A stretch of DNA of 64,000 nucleotides from Paragorgia papillata (taxonomy: Eukaryota > Cnidaria > Anthozoa > Scleralcyonacea > Coralliidae). Numbering within the stretch: the stretch's first letter is position 1; the number at the start of each line of letters is the position of its first letter. The notes beneath the pieces were generated by a model that was given only the letters and a program-made list of their open reading frames with translations, made no database searches and was not told the origin of the DNA. The position numbers were made by a program, and so were the translations under genes. This document shows, one piece after another, positions 1 to 13,000 of the stretch. The stretch is taken from positions 2,080,501 through 2,144,500 of the forward strand of contig JAWNZC010000179.1 of NCBI GenBank assembly GCA_035771165.1, written 5' to 3'.

Positions 1-632
1 TCAAAAACGAAGCAAGGAAACCAAAAACTGCAAAAAATGTTATTTTATCATTTTAAATGTTCTTTTCAATAAGACAAACTTAATTTTCGAGTCATATGCC
101 CTTTAAAGGGTATTGGCAATAAAAATTAACTTTGTCTCATTTGAAAGAACTCGCCAAATGGTATAAGAAGACCTTTTGTATTTTTCTGTATCTTTCTTGT
201 GTTTTGAAATATTTCGACCAAAGACAGCGTGCTGTCCGCCATCTTGTTGTAATATTGGGTCTAATTAACGAGGAAATTGGTGACGTCACAAGCAGGGTAA
301 ACCTGATGAAACTACTCCGTGGGTGACCAAATTTCCACGGAAGGCTTTTTAAATGTTGTGGGTCAATTAAAAATGGAAATAGCGCAACAAAAAATCGAGT
401 TTCTAGCTCATAATGTCATAAGGTTGGCAGGATAAAAATTTCACTTTACCCTGCTTATGTCGTCACATGCATAATTTTGCATATCGAAAATAATTCCAAG
501 ATGGCGGACAGCATGCTGAGTTTGGTCGAAATATTTCCAAAACCAAAACAGATATGGAAAAATTGTAAAAGGTCTTCTTATACCATTTGACGAGTTCTTT
601 CAAATGAGATAAACTTAATTTAAGGGCCACAA
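1..632. repeat. Foldback MITEs in the FPGS1 downstream flank
   Basis: Bases 1-113 are one arm of the 480-bp palindromic family (GAAGCAAGGAAACC, then AAGACAAACTTAATTTTCG). Bases 108-632 are a second, related palindrome: CTCATTTGAAAGAACTCG near 137 returns inverted near 590. Confidence 0.75.
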
Positions 633-992
633 GTTTGTTAGTACTTTGTACTATTAAGTGTCACCCTCTTTAAATAAAGTTTCTATCTATCTATATTTAA
701 GGCAGATCTTTATTGAACAGACATGGCGAGTATTCTTCTATACTAAGTTTTCACATTGTGAACTGAACATGTAGCATCGTATATGTTTTGATTTATTTAT
801 GTATAAATATTTACGTCAAAATATCAACATGCATATTCAATAACACATGAATGCATGGGAAGTATGTACACCGGGCCCCGGGAGACGGTTGGAAGTCGAG
901 CCTACGTCTCGCGCAACTGACGACAAAGACCGTCCCAAGAAAGTCCTTTTACAGTCGGGGATAGCGTTTAAAAAGAAATTGTAACGAACATT
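633..992. other. Downstream flank of FPGS1
   Basis: Short (TATC)n tail at 687-699 after AAATAAAG, which looks like the 3' end of a retroposed element. Otherwise AT-rich unique sequence that would hold the FPGS1 3' UTR; no gene seen. Confidence 0.4.
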
Positions 993-1363
993 TTAAATTT
1001 CTCCGATTATATTTGAGCCCAAGACTTTCATGGCTGCTCCGACCAAATGCAAGCTTCCGGTCACGATAACTTGCACGTGACTCGCATTCGCGACGACGCG
1101 CGGCAACGGAGGGTGATCGGGATGGCGGGCGCGGATCGACGGTTCCCGATCGGCAATGACCCAATGAATAGCGTCAGTTACCGAGGAGAATACGCAAGAG
1201 TTCTGAATAACATTTGGTCTCATTTTCAAAGTCCTGTTTAAGACTAGGGCCGACATCAATGGTAGGGCACCGGATGTTTCGCCAGTTAATATTTTCCAGG
1301 CCTCGTGATTTTCATGACAGTGTTTGACTTTCACTTTCAAGTCAATACTGGAAGTGAATAAAT
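993..1363 (-). CDS. FPGS: FPGS1 exon 17 (last coding exon)
   Basis: 371 nt with the stop at its low-coordinate end. Contains HENHEAWKIL, SSVTDAIHWV and the terminal HVQVIVTGSLHLVGAAMKVL (human VLVTGSLHLVGGVLKLL). Acceptor ttctag. A minus-strand AATAAA lies at 709-714, a possible but unproven polyadenylation signal. Confidence 0.96.
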
Positions 1364-4024
1364 CTAGAACAGAAATCAGCGAGATAAAAATCGGGGAAAA
1401 TAGAAATGTCATACGGCCGTCATAGGCTTTTAGCCAGAAGGGCGTCCGGGCGTCCTGGGACGTCCTGGAATGAAAAGTGGACGGCTTTGGACGCCCAAAA
1501 TTAAAAAATAAAGGAGCTTACACTCGGATTTGCCTAAGATAAAGATTTTTACGAAAAGTAGCTTATCAATATCGCTAAATCAAGAGTCATCCCAATTGAC
1601 GGTACCAAAAAAGATGGCGGCGGTACATTTAACCATAATGCTTTGCGACCTCAAATCAGCTCAAATAACAACTAAGCATTGTTTATCATGCTAAAGCGGG
1701 TTAAACAAGCAAGAACTTCATTCCTACCAAAGTTTACCCTTTAAAAACCCTATCTTCCGATTATTCTGCAAGGAACAATATTTAATGTCGCAAAGGATTG
1801 TGGTTAAATGTACAAGACGCCATCTTTTTCGGTACGGTCAATTTAATGCATGACATACTGACAACACAAATTCGCGAAGTCGAGAACGTTCGAGAAACTG
1901 AGAATGAATCTGACATTATACTTTAGTGCGCCACACAGACGCTGACATGAAGTTACTTCCTTATTAATACCGCTGAACTAAAGTTTGCGAGATCGTCGTC
2001 TCGCGGTGGCCTTCGGACTTTTAAAATTCTGGACATTTTTGGGAGAGGGGAGTTGGGGGGATTATCATGCAGCACGGAAATTGTTCGCCCTCTCTCAAAT
2101 TCCTGGCTACAAGCCTGCCGGGCGCCATGGTATCGGCAAAGAGGGATGACTCAAAGGGACCCGTCCTTTCGCGGCTTTTGCAGAATATGTCGTTAAATGT
2201 GTTTTTTCAAAAAGCTAGGGGTTAAACCAGATTTCTGATTAGGGTTAAGGTTTATGTCGTGGTTAGGTTATCAAAAAGATTGCTAAAATCTTGAGACAAA
2301 TTTGGAGAAAACAAATTTGACGACATATTTTGGAAAAGCCGCGATATGAGAATGCGATAGCCGACAATGATAATTCTACTTACCCGAACTCCTCTTCGCC
2401 GACTCTTCCGTCACGGAGTTGGTACAAAAAACAGCGTAATCAAACGAACATTCCTAAAAAAAAAAACCCCAAAAAGTAGAGACAATAGGCCGTATTACCC
2501 ACTATGACGTCAGTAATATTAAGACTACGCCTTAAAGTTGTGAAATTTTACTTCACCTCCTCTTCACAATACACCAATTATAGCTAATAACGGTTCCCTA
2601 GATAAATCTTTCTTTCAAATTTGATGATAGTCATATACATATTACGCCATTACTCCCATTATGATCAAAGCAAAAAAACAACCAAATTGTGTAAGACTTC
2701 TGAAGTCTTAACTTAATGGTCAACCAGCCGCAGTGCTAAAAGGCGGTGCCTAAAACTAAGTGAATAATTGCCAGGGGACAAACTAAGAATGAACGACTGA
2801 ACTCACAAAAGAACATAAAGCGCTGCCCACTTAACAGAGCATGCGCACCGCAGTTCTTTCAAGCTCTTTGTTGAAAACCTCTTCAACTATTAAATAAGTA
2901 AGTTATATACCTCGGATGTCGGCTTTATGCCAGATACCCCGAGGGGCCGCAGGCCCCGAGGGAATGTATGTATCTGGCATAAAGCCTCCATCCTCGGTAT
3001 ATAACTCTTACTTATAATATATAGTGATTTTTTTTGTATTTTCTGGTCAATTTATCGACTCTCGACTTCAACCCTCGACTCTCGACTTATAGTTACACTC
3101 GTCGCAACTAGAACTGGTCGCTTACGAGAATTCGTTCTCGTATTCGACCACCCACTGAAACGGCTGAAGTTGGTCGCTTACGAGAGATTGGACAAGAAAA
3201 ACACTGCGTTTCTATTCTGGCATGCATTTTATAATCACATTACTGTATTAAAAGTTATCAAATTGCTTTCTAGCGCAGTGTTAATTGACTCATTGCAAAG
3301 GGTTTTTCAAGGGTGGTCGCTCACAAGAGCTTAAAAAAAAAAGAAAAGCTCAGTTTGTAAATCTGAAAGGTGGTCGCGGTCGCTTACGGGAGTGGTCGCT
3401 TACGAAAGCTTTTAGTAACAGAGTTTAATAGGGGATTTAAACCGGGTTTCGTGAGAGTGGTCGCAACTAGAGCTGCATGGTCGCTTACGAGAGTGGTCGC
3501 AAGGAGAGATTCGACTGTATGAAAACCAGGCATAACGCAACATTCCTTACCGCAAGAGGGGCTAGTAGTTTACGGGGGTCTCTTTCTCCGGTGCAGTTAA
3601 AAATTAACACACGAGCTACACTCCGTGGTCTAAATAGAAAAAATCAGAATTACGACACATTAATATTTGTGCATGTGTGCATGCGAGTTGCTCGGCTAGG
3701 TCAATGTAGTCTTCAGGGGAAAAAATTTGTTGTCCTCGTCGACATTGTTGGTATTGTTGTTAGGGTTAGCGTTAGTGGTGGTGTTGGAGTTGTTGTTGGC
3801 GGTGTTGTTGTTTTTTGGTGGTGGTGGTGGTGGTGGTGGTGGTGGTGGTGGTCTTGGTGGTGGTGGTGGTGGTGGTGGTGGTGTTAGTGTTGTTGTTAGT
3901 GCTAGATTTGTCGATGGGTGTTGTTGTTGGTAGAGTTGTTGTTGTTTTTGTTGGTAGTGTCGTTGGTAGTGTTGTTGATGGTGGAGTTGTAAGTGGTTAG
4001 TGTTGTTAGTGGTGGTCTTCTTGC

Positions 4025-4061
<37 letters not shown>

Positions 4062-7000
4062 ATTGTTGTTGTTGGTGTTAGTGGTAGTGGTAGTGGAGTT
4101 GTTGTTGGTGGTGCTAGTGGTATTAGTGCTAGTGGTGGTGTCAAAGGTGTTCGCGCGTGACTCGTTGCAGGTGACCGCGCCGCGCGCCGAAATTTTGATC
4201 GTTGTTTGCATCGTGTCAACTCCTACTTGACACCGGAGATACGAGAGTGGAAAAGCTTTGTCCATTGATTTTAGAAGAGCTATTGTTGACAAGCATTAAA
4301 AATAAGTTAAATAACCTTGACTTGACTGAACTCATACTTGGCCCGGTGACAAGTAGGAGTTGACACAATGTAGAGGGCCGGCCAAGGCTTCAAAATATTA
4401 CTTTTGATGGCATTTTTTGTTACAAGCAGGCAACCATGCTAAATCATATCGAATAGTGTATACTTTGAAGGGGAGGGGTGTTGGCAGTCGTGATTATTGA
4501 TTTATATACTAAAACTTCGAGCTTTTTGAAAGCACAATGTGATGGATCGTGTGTAAACCGATGCCTATTTACGTTTGTGTATTATTTGAATTACAAATTC
4601 AGAATGCTATCCAATCAGCGTAGCTCACAATTATAAACAAACAAGAAACATGGCGCAAATTCGCCTAAATATAACACTTAGAAGAACAGCCACAACAATC
4701 TGAAAACTTTTTGTTACAAGCAGGCAGCCAGCATAGAAATATAGCTTAGACATTGATCAAGATGACTAGGCCAGTTGCCTTCCGTGTATCACAAGATAGT
4801 ACTGTTGAACCGGTGAATGTCTAAGGATATTATGAGCAATACTATACTATAGTACAAAAGCTCAGCTTTATAACAGTAAGTAGATGGCGGTGTAGGCAAA
4901 TTACCAAAATAAAACGAAGTAATTTATGAATATGAGACTTTCCTGTAGCTACCAGATCTAATAAATTTCTTATTCTTGGCAAGCTTACCTTTTTGTGGCC
5001 TTTCTTCGAAGTATTATATTTAGGTGTATTCACGCCATATTTCTTGTTTGTTTATGATTGTGAGTTATGCGAATTAGGTTAAGCAAAACTAGAGGCACGC
5101 TGATTGGATAGCATTCTAAATTTAGCTAATTCAAATAAAACACAAATACGTAAACACAAACGTAAATAGGCAGCACTTCACAGATATCCCATCCATCACA
5201 TTGTGCTTTCAAAAAGCTCTAAATTTTAGTATATAAATCAATAATTACGGCTGCCAACACCCCTCACCTTCAAAGTATACACTATCCGTTACGATTTAGC
5301 ATGGTTGCCTGCTTGTAACAAAAAATGCCATCAACGGTGTTTTTGAGACACTTTTATCGAGGTTGACCGGCCGTCTAATGCAAACAACGATCAAAATTTC
5401 GGCGTGCGGCGCAGTCACCTGCAACCAGCAATAAGTGCTAGCGGTGGTGGTAGAGTTGATGGTGATAGTGGTGGTCACTGGTGTTGTTTTTGGTGGTGGT
5501 GGTGGTGGTAGTAGTGGTGGTAGTAGTGGTGTTAATTGACCGTACCGAAAAAGATGGCGACTTGTACATTTAAAGGGGATTGGCAACAAAAATTAAGTTT
5601 GTCTAATTTGAAAGAACTCATAAAATTGTAATAGAAGATCCTTTACAACTTTTTCGTATCTTTCTGCGTTTTCAAGATATTTCAATTTGTTTAATATGTA
5701 AATGAGATGGTCTCTGACGTCAGGAGTGGGGTAAAATATTTTCATACAGAGCAAAATCACTTACATATCTAACATGAAATGTTCAGCGTCGCAAGGAGTT
5801 TTTATGTGCACAGTTTCAAATGATTTCGCTGAACAAACTTAAAGATATAACTGGTTTTGCTACATGTGAAAACATTTTACCCCACACCTGACGTCAGAGA
5901 CCATCTCATTTACATATCGAACAAATTGAAATATCTTGAAAACGAAGAGAGATACGAAAAGGTTGTAAAGGATGTTCTATTACAATTTTATGAGTTCTTT
6001 CAAATTAGACAAATTTAATTTTTAGTGCTATTGCCCTTTAACCACAATCCTTTGCGCATAGTAAGTATTGTTTCTTGTATAATTATCGGAAGATAGCTCT
6101 TTAAAAAGATCAACTTTGGTGGGAATGAAGTTCTTGCTTACTTAATTCATGTTAATAAGATAAACAACGTTTAGTTGTTATTTGAGCTGATTTGAGGTCG
6201 CAAAGCATTGTGGTTAAATTTACCGTCGCCATCTTTTTCGGTACCGTCAATTGTGGTCACTGGTGTTGGTGGTAGTGGTAATGATGTGTTTGTGGTACTA
6301 CCTATCAAGTAAGGGTGGCGGTGGTGGCAGCAGTTACTCAGGGGGCTTTCCATTTACACGGTTAGACCGGTCAGTCCGGTTAAGTCATAGTTAATAGAAC
6401 ATATACATGGTTTGGAAGCTCTATTGTCTTTCAACATGAAGCATGGTCATGTTGAACCGTTGGACTGACAATGTGACAATGACAACTGACAATGGAGTTA
6501 CTTATATGGAAGTAAATTCTATGGACACGTGATGATGAAGCACCACAACACGTGATGATGAAGCAACTCACTAATTAAACCCGATCGTTGCTATTGGATG
6601 ACTGCTTCATTATACAGAAAATACAATACCGTAAAATTGCACAAATTTCCATAAACTTGAACAAAAACATAGAACAATCACTTTGGACGAGTTTCCGAAC
6701 CATGTATATGTTCTATTAACTATGGTTAAATGGAACACGATTCGTTTGAGACTTGGGATGGTCTGACTGAAAAATTTGGTCCTAATCAAAAGCAAGTCCA
6801 TTCTGGCCGGACTGATCGGTCTAACCTTGTCAATTGGAAAGCGCCCTCAGACTAATGTTGCGACAGCTTCTTCAGCAGTCATCTTCAGAATAAAGTGAAG
6901 AGTATCCGTGATTTCCATCTATTATGTGTCTAGGGATTTTTGGTGAAGGAAAATTCGAGTGTAGAATATATACATTTTAAGACCAAACCGGGACCAGTTG

Positions 7001-10000
7001 CGAAAAATGCAACTACACAGGCCTTCCGGCAGGAATTGAACCCACGACCTTGCGATTCTAGTGCAATGCTCTGACCACTGAGCCACGGAGGCGTTGCCGA
7101 GAGCTTGATCGCGAGTTCTGTATAGATTAAGGTGGTAATGCCAGGAGAGAATTGGGTTTATTAGAAGCAATATTGGGCATTTCACTCGATTACACCGTGT
7201 AAATACAAATACGTGCAGTGTATTGTGTATAATATAATATAATATAATATACTTTACTTGAAACTTTCTCTTTCTTCATCTGCTCTGGTACGGAACCACG
7301 TGGCACAGGCCTAGAAAAAATATCAATAAAAGTATTTTACTGTCAGCCTCTCCCTCTACGTATAGAGTCTTCTTACGTGAAGGCGGTACACAAAATATTG
7401 AGGAATGAGAACGACGACTTGCCATAGCGCCACCCCACCCACTAAAGGCCAGTGTCCACTCAGGAAAATCTTCCGCAGGACAGGAACGGACAGGAAAGTT
7501 TCCTTTGTGTTAAAGTGCCCCTAATCTCGACAATTTTTATTGTCTTATTTGGAAGAACTTTTAAAATGATAAAGTAACTTCTTTGGAAGATTTTCGCTTT
7601 TTCGCTTTGTTTTTGAGATATTTCATTTTGTTTGATATGTAAATGTCCGGAATCTACGTCACACATGCATAATGACTTATCGAAGAAGTTGGTGTATCTC
7701 TTTCATTCTCGAACGAAATATTTTAAAATCGAGAAGTTTGGTGTTGTCGGAGAAACACGCACACATGTTATTCATACTTTAGTGTTTTTATTTGATGAAC
7801 GCAAAGATATATAACATTCTCTGATAAGTCATTATGCATGTGTGACGTAGATTCCGGACATTTGCATATCAAAGAAAATGAAATATCTCAAAAACAAAGC
7901 GAAAATCTTCTAAACAAGTTACTTTTATCATTTTAAAAGTTCTTCCAAATAAGACAATAACAAATGTCGAGGTAGGGGCACTTTAAAGTCGTTAGTTCCG
8001 ACCGAGAGCTCACAAGACAAAGAAAACTTTCCTGTCCGTTCCGGTCCTGCGGAAGATTTTCCGAGTGGAAACTAGCCTTAAGGGTATACTAAATTCCTCG
8101 AGATGCAGGAAATTTTTCTTCAAACAGCGTTTTAGATATTTCTCATAATCAACGGTTATGACGTTGCAGTACTCAACGTCTATCAACAGACTCGTGTGGA
8201 AAACCCGTATACGTGAATATCAGAAACATTTTACACACAAACACTCTTTTAAATTTTGTATTTTATCATGCCATTGTGGGTTAATTTAAACTCGCAATGA
8301 GTTTTCAAAGAGTTCGCATCATTAGAGAAAATCAGGGAACAAGGGCAAATCAGTGAGTTGAAACGAAACATGGCGGACACGTTAGTCTGAAGTACGTACA
8401 GTCTTAGTCCTCTACGCGGTCTAATCTTGTTAAAAGATCAGGTAAAATCGCGTAGGAGACTGAACCTGTATGTTCAGGCCCAATCTCGTACCCAGAGCCT
8501 GCGATCCTTTTGGTCATTACCAAGGAACGGAGGCTCTGGCCACAGAATAGTAATACAACCAGAAGTCCAACTCGAGTGAAAACTTGTCCGCATTTCTTCA
8601 ATGCGCATGCGCGAGATATTTTACGCCATCCTGGCAAGTTCCCCCGGCACTTTTGACCTTCCCACGACACTTGCCGGCAATAGAGGGAATTAACCAAAAA
8701 AAGGATTAATTATCTTAATTAATATTGAAAACATGTCTCGAGTTTCATCAACCAAAAGACGAAGCATGGACCGGCCTGGACCACCTGGTGTTCTGCACCC
8801 AATTGCTCAAACAACGCAAAGAGAAACAAAGATATGACTATTTTCAAAACTGCCGGGAGAACTTGCCGGCCGCATTCTACGCCATCCTGGCAAGTTCCCC
8901 CGGCAGTTCTAACCTTCATACGCCATCCTCCTGGCAAGTTCCCCCGGCAGTTTTAATATTCTTAAAATCAATTTCTAAATTTTGGCGCCAAGTTTGAACG
9001 TCATTAGTGACGTCACACGGTCAACGACAAGTGTGAAATCACGACCACAAAATGTAGATTTGCCTAAGCCATGGTCATGCGCAGTTTCGTTTCATTCTGG
9101 ATATTCTAAATACCTTTGTGAGCCAAGTGGGAGAAAAAAATAAATTTCTGACCACCGTGGAGTTGGACTTCTAGTTGTATTACTATTCTGTGCTCTGGGA
9201 AAAAATCCGATGAAACTTGTCATCTGATTGGTTAGTTTAAAAACAGTAAAATTTCAAATAATGTGCAACGTTGCTAACTTGTTTAATCGATTTCTCGACG
9301 TTCTGTAACACATAATTATACACGACAAACCCAAAATACAATTGAACACATGAAATAATTCAAAATAGCAAAAATCCCGACAATTTACAGGTTAAAACTA
9401 TTATTATTCTCGCTTCGTCGCCAAACAAACATCCATTGTCTGACTCGTCTCGTAATTCTTCGCAGTTTCGTCTCAGAATTTTAAAATTATATCAGAGAAT
9501 ACAAGGTCGATGTAGTTTAGCCAAAATTCCTGACAGAAAGTACAATTCCTTACATGAGCGGCAGAGCCGAACCCTACTGCCGAGTGCTGACGGCGACGCG
9601 GACATATAAAACACTCTCGTCAAATCGTCCGGTTGACGATTTAGAGAAAAGCTAAGAAAGACCATTTGTATCGCAACGCTTTGTCAAGAGCTTTGTAAAA
9701 CATACTGGGCCATTGCTTCGGACAAGCTAAAGATCGTCGATGACAGTAACAAATTATAGGGAACTGGAAACCAGAGGACTGGGAACAAAAACCCAATTTG
9801 TTTGTTTTTTTCATCGGAGTTTCCCAGAGCCTCCGTTCCTTGGTAATGACTAAAAGGATCGCAGGCTCTGGGCACGAGATTGGTTCAGGCCAACACGCAA
9901 TCTCGTATCCAGAGCCTTCGCCGCGCACAAACATATTTTGATTGGCTAGCTAAAAGCGGCTTCTTTTCAAACGGCAACAGGTGTTTTTGTTTCCGGCGAT

Positions 10001-13000
10001 AGATTATCCCAGAGCCTTCGTTTGTGCGCGGCGAAGGCTCTGGATACGAGATATGATTGGCGTTGTCTATATGACTACCATGTTTGGCTTCAATCTTTGC
10101 CTGGTCGATGACTAGCAGATATCACTCCAGCTATATATAGAGCTCACTGGGGCAAATTTAGTCTTCCAAAGTAGAGGCGACCCACTGAACTCTATACAAC
10201 TGGATTGCTCATCCTTTATGGTCAGCAGTAAACATTTTGAAGCCACTGGCAGCCATATTGGTAATCCAGGTCCAGTGTACTTTGCGGGCTTAAGAGTAGC
10301 AAGAATTCACCGGGGGAGAACCGGGGAGCTTCTAAACCTTGTGCACTGTTCTTTGTTTGATACCAATAGCAGAAATTTTCTTAATGTGGCTCTTTTCGTG
10401 CTACGAAAACATACAATTTTCCGTGGCGGCCATCTTGGTACTCAAATTCGTCATTTCTGGTGGCTTCATTTTTTGAGCCGGATGAGCAAGCCAGTTATGT
10501 AGAGATTAGTGAGGCGACCCCTGGACGCACGTTTCGACCTTCTATGATGGTCTCATCAGCAGGGATTTGGGGTTGGGAGTCGATGTAAATAAGTGAATAG
10601 TTGGAAGAGAATAATAAACGCTATAACCACAATTATATAATAAGGAGAGATAAAGTGAGTGCTTAGCGAACTTGTTGTTTGATTTCTTAAATCCAACGTG
10701 TCTAATCATCTTTGATTGGGTAGCTGGATGGTGATTCGTTTGTTTGTTTGTTTGTTTGTTTGTTTGTTTGTTTGTTTGTTTGTTTGTTTGTTTGTTTGTT
10801 TGTTTGTTTGTTTGTTTGTAGCGTTTAGTAGCTAGAAAATCGCGCTCCTCTATCGTCAATCTTCACTCTAGTTCATAGCTGTTAATACATATACTAATGT
10901 ATATTTCTCAGATAGACAGAATATGTGATTTATTTTTGTTTTTAATTTATATTTCTTGGTCGGTCAAAATGCCCGACCAGAACAGAAATTGTCGGCCATT
11001 TCGTATTTTTGGTCGGCAAATATCCAGAGTTGGAAAAAGTATCCAACCTTCCTCCGGATGGGTTTTTAAGTTTAAACAAGACACCTGGGTCAGGTGTTCA
11101 CTCGGACTACTGGAAAGTGCAGAGGTCTCTATAACGCGCGAGCAAAGAGGTGGGAGACTGGGAGTGGGCCGAGGAAGATCAGATCGAAGGCTGACGTCAA
11201 CACGGCATTTTTTCGCGTCTGTAATAACTTCGTCTATTCTGTCTTCATGGACAAGCTTTGTCAGCAAGATTACTGATAAAAGTCTAAACGTCATTCGTCA
11301 CCGAAAATAGTCAAAGCACAAAACACTATTGCCTGTATTTAAGGTATTTCCACACAGCGTTCATATGTCGTAATGTCGAGTCCCTTCGGGTGTTAAATAT
11401 CAACACAACACGATCATGTTTAATCAGCGATTGTATCAAGATACCTGCCAGCGAAATTACTGAACAATAACTACGTCTGTGAACACACTGAACATGTCCA
11501 AGAAAGAACACTTCACTTCACTTCACTTCACTTCACTTCAAACTTCATCAGACATCAGGAAAGCGAAGATTTATAGAAAGAACGTATGAAATTTTAGCAC
11601 GCATCAGTTTCGCAAAGCCCGACGGGATGACGTAATGATTTCCATTTCGAAACATAGACAAAAAAATAATAAAAATAACGGAGCCGAAACCTAGACTCGT
11701 CTACCACAGTAGCCCGAGTAATAACCTTCCTCAAAATATATAGCGAGAATTTTGTGTTTTGCAACGTTCATAAATACTGCGTGACTTTTGCAGTACCTTG
11801 GTTTTCTAGGTTTTCCTAGGTAAGCTTTGGCATACTACAATAGCTACTGACTGATAGCCTGCCAACTACCCTCGACTGCTGCGAAGATACAGACATTACA
11901 GCAGACATCGGCGTACATGTCTCACACACGTAACTGCTGCCACTGCCAGTGCTGCATAATTGTTGGTTAGCCAATGTTTTGCTGCAAATTGCATTTCTTC
12001 TCGACACCTTGCTTGATCAATTGTAACTTTCTCAGATTACCGAATGTGTTGTTTCACGTGTTTTCACTTTAAACCTTCCTCACTAAAGTAAACCTTCCTC
12101 CGGGTGGTACCCGCATACCCGCAGCTTTTTTCCAACTCTGCAAATAGCCGATTGCCGACCGTTATAATCCACACCGAGTAAATATCAAACAGCACTACAC
12201 TTACATCAATGCTCCTAGGCGTATGAGCTCCATCAAGGAATAATGTATAATCGTTTCTTTCAATACAGTGTGATCTACCAGGCCAGTATGTCTTCTGTAG
12301 CCCTAGAACAATATAAACATTAAGGAAAGTCTACCTACGGGTTTGTTCAAAGTTAGGCTAATGTACTTCATTGTAAAAGAAGTTGCGTATTAGGCGGAAT
12401 GTGATAGGTCCGTACCGCATCGTCAATCGAGATATTGGCTGGAAATCCAGGAAACTATAAGGGTCCCTTAACCAGCTGTTATTTAATGTCGGAATGATCT
12501 TCACCGTGCACAAATCTCGTCTTGTCTTGTCTTGTCCCGCCCCGCCCCGTCTCGCCCTGTCCAGTCGCGTCCCGCCCCATTCAGTCTCGTCCCGCCCCGC
12601 CCCGTCCAGTCTCGTCCCGCCCCGTCTCGCCCCGTTCAGTCTCGTCTCGTCCCGTTCAGTCTCGTCTCGTCCCGCCCCGTTCAGTCCCGTCTCGTCCCGC
12701 TCTGTCCAGTCTCGTCCCGTCTCGTCCCGTCTCGCCCCGTTCAGTCCCGTCTCGTTCCGACCCGTCCAGTCTCGTCCCGTCTCGTCCCGTCTCGTCCCGT
12801 CCCGTCTCGTCCCGTCTCGTCTCGTCCCGTCTCGTCCCGTCTCGTCCCGTCTCGTCCCGTCTCGTCCCGTCTCGTCCCGTCTCGTCCCGTCCCGTCTCGT
12901 CCCGTCTCGTCCCGTCTCGTCCCGTCCCGTCCCGTCTCGTCCCGTCTCGTCCCGTTCAGTCTGGTCCCGTTCCGCCCCGTCCCCTCCCGCCCAGTCTCGT

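Noticed and set aside
3477..4292. Long frames rich in Val/Gly/Trp or Asn/Thr/Pro
   Set aside because: Products of the GTT/GGT microsatellite.
4842..5033. 63-codon minus frame near 4.9 kb
   Set aside because: Lies within a foldback transposon and recurs degraded at 44.9 kb; no protein family match.
6851..6912. Minus-strand frame with LHFILKMTAEEAVATL, first taken as FPGS1 exon 15
   Set aside because: Splice phase does not fit and the true exon 15 with FNCTGERD lies at 3551-3629. The sequence CUGAAGA...GUCGCAACAUUAGUC looks instead like a decayed hammerhead core with GCAA in place of GAAA and no stem I.
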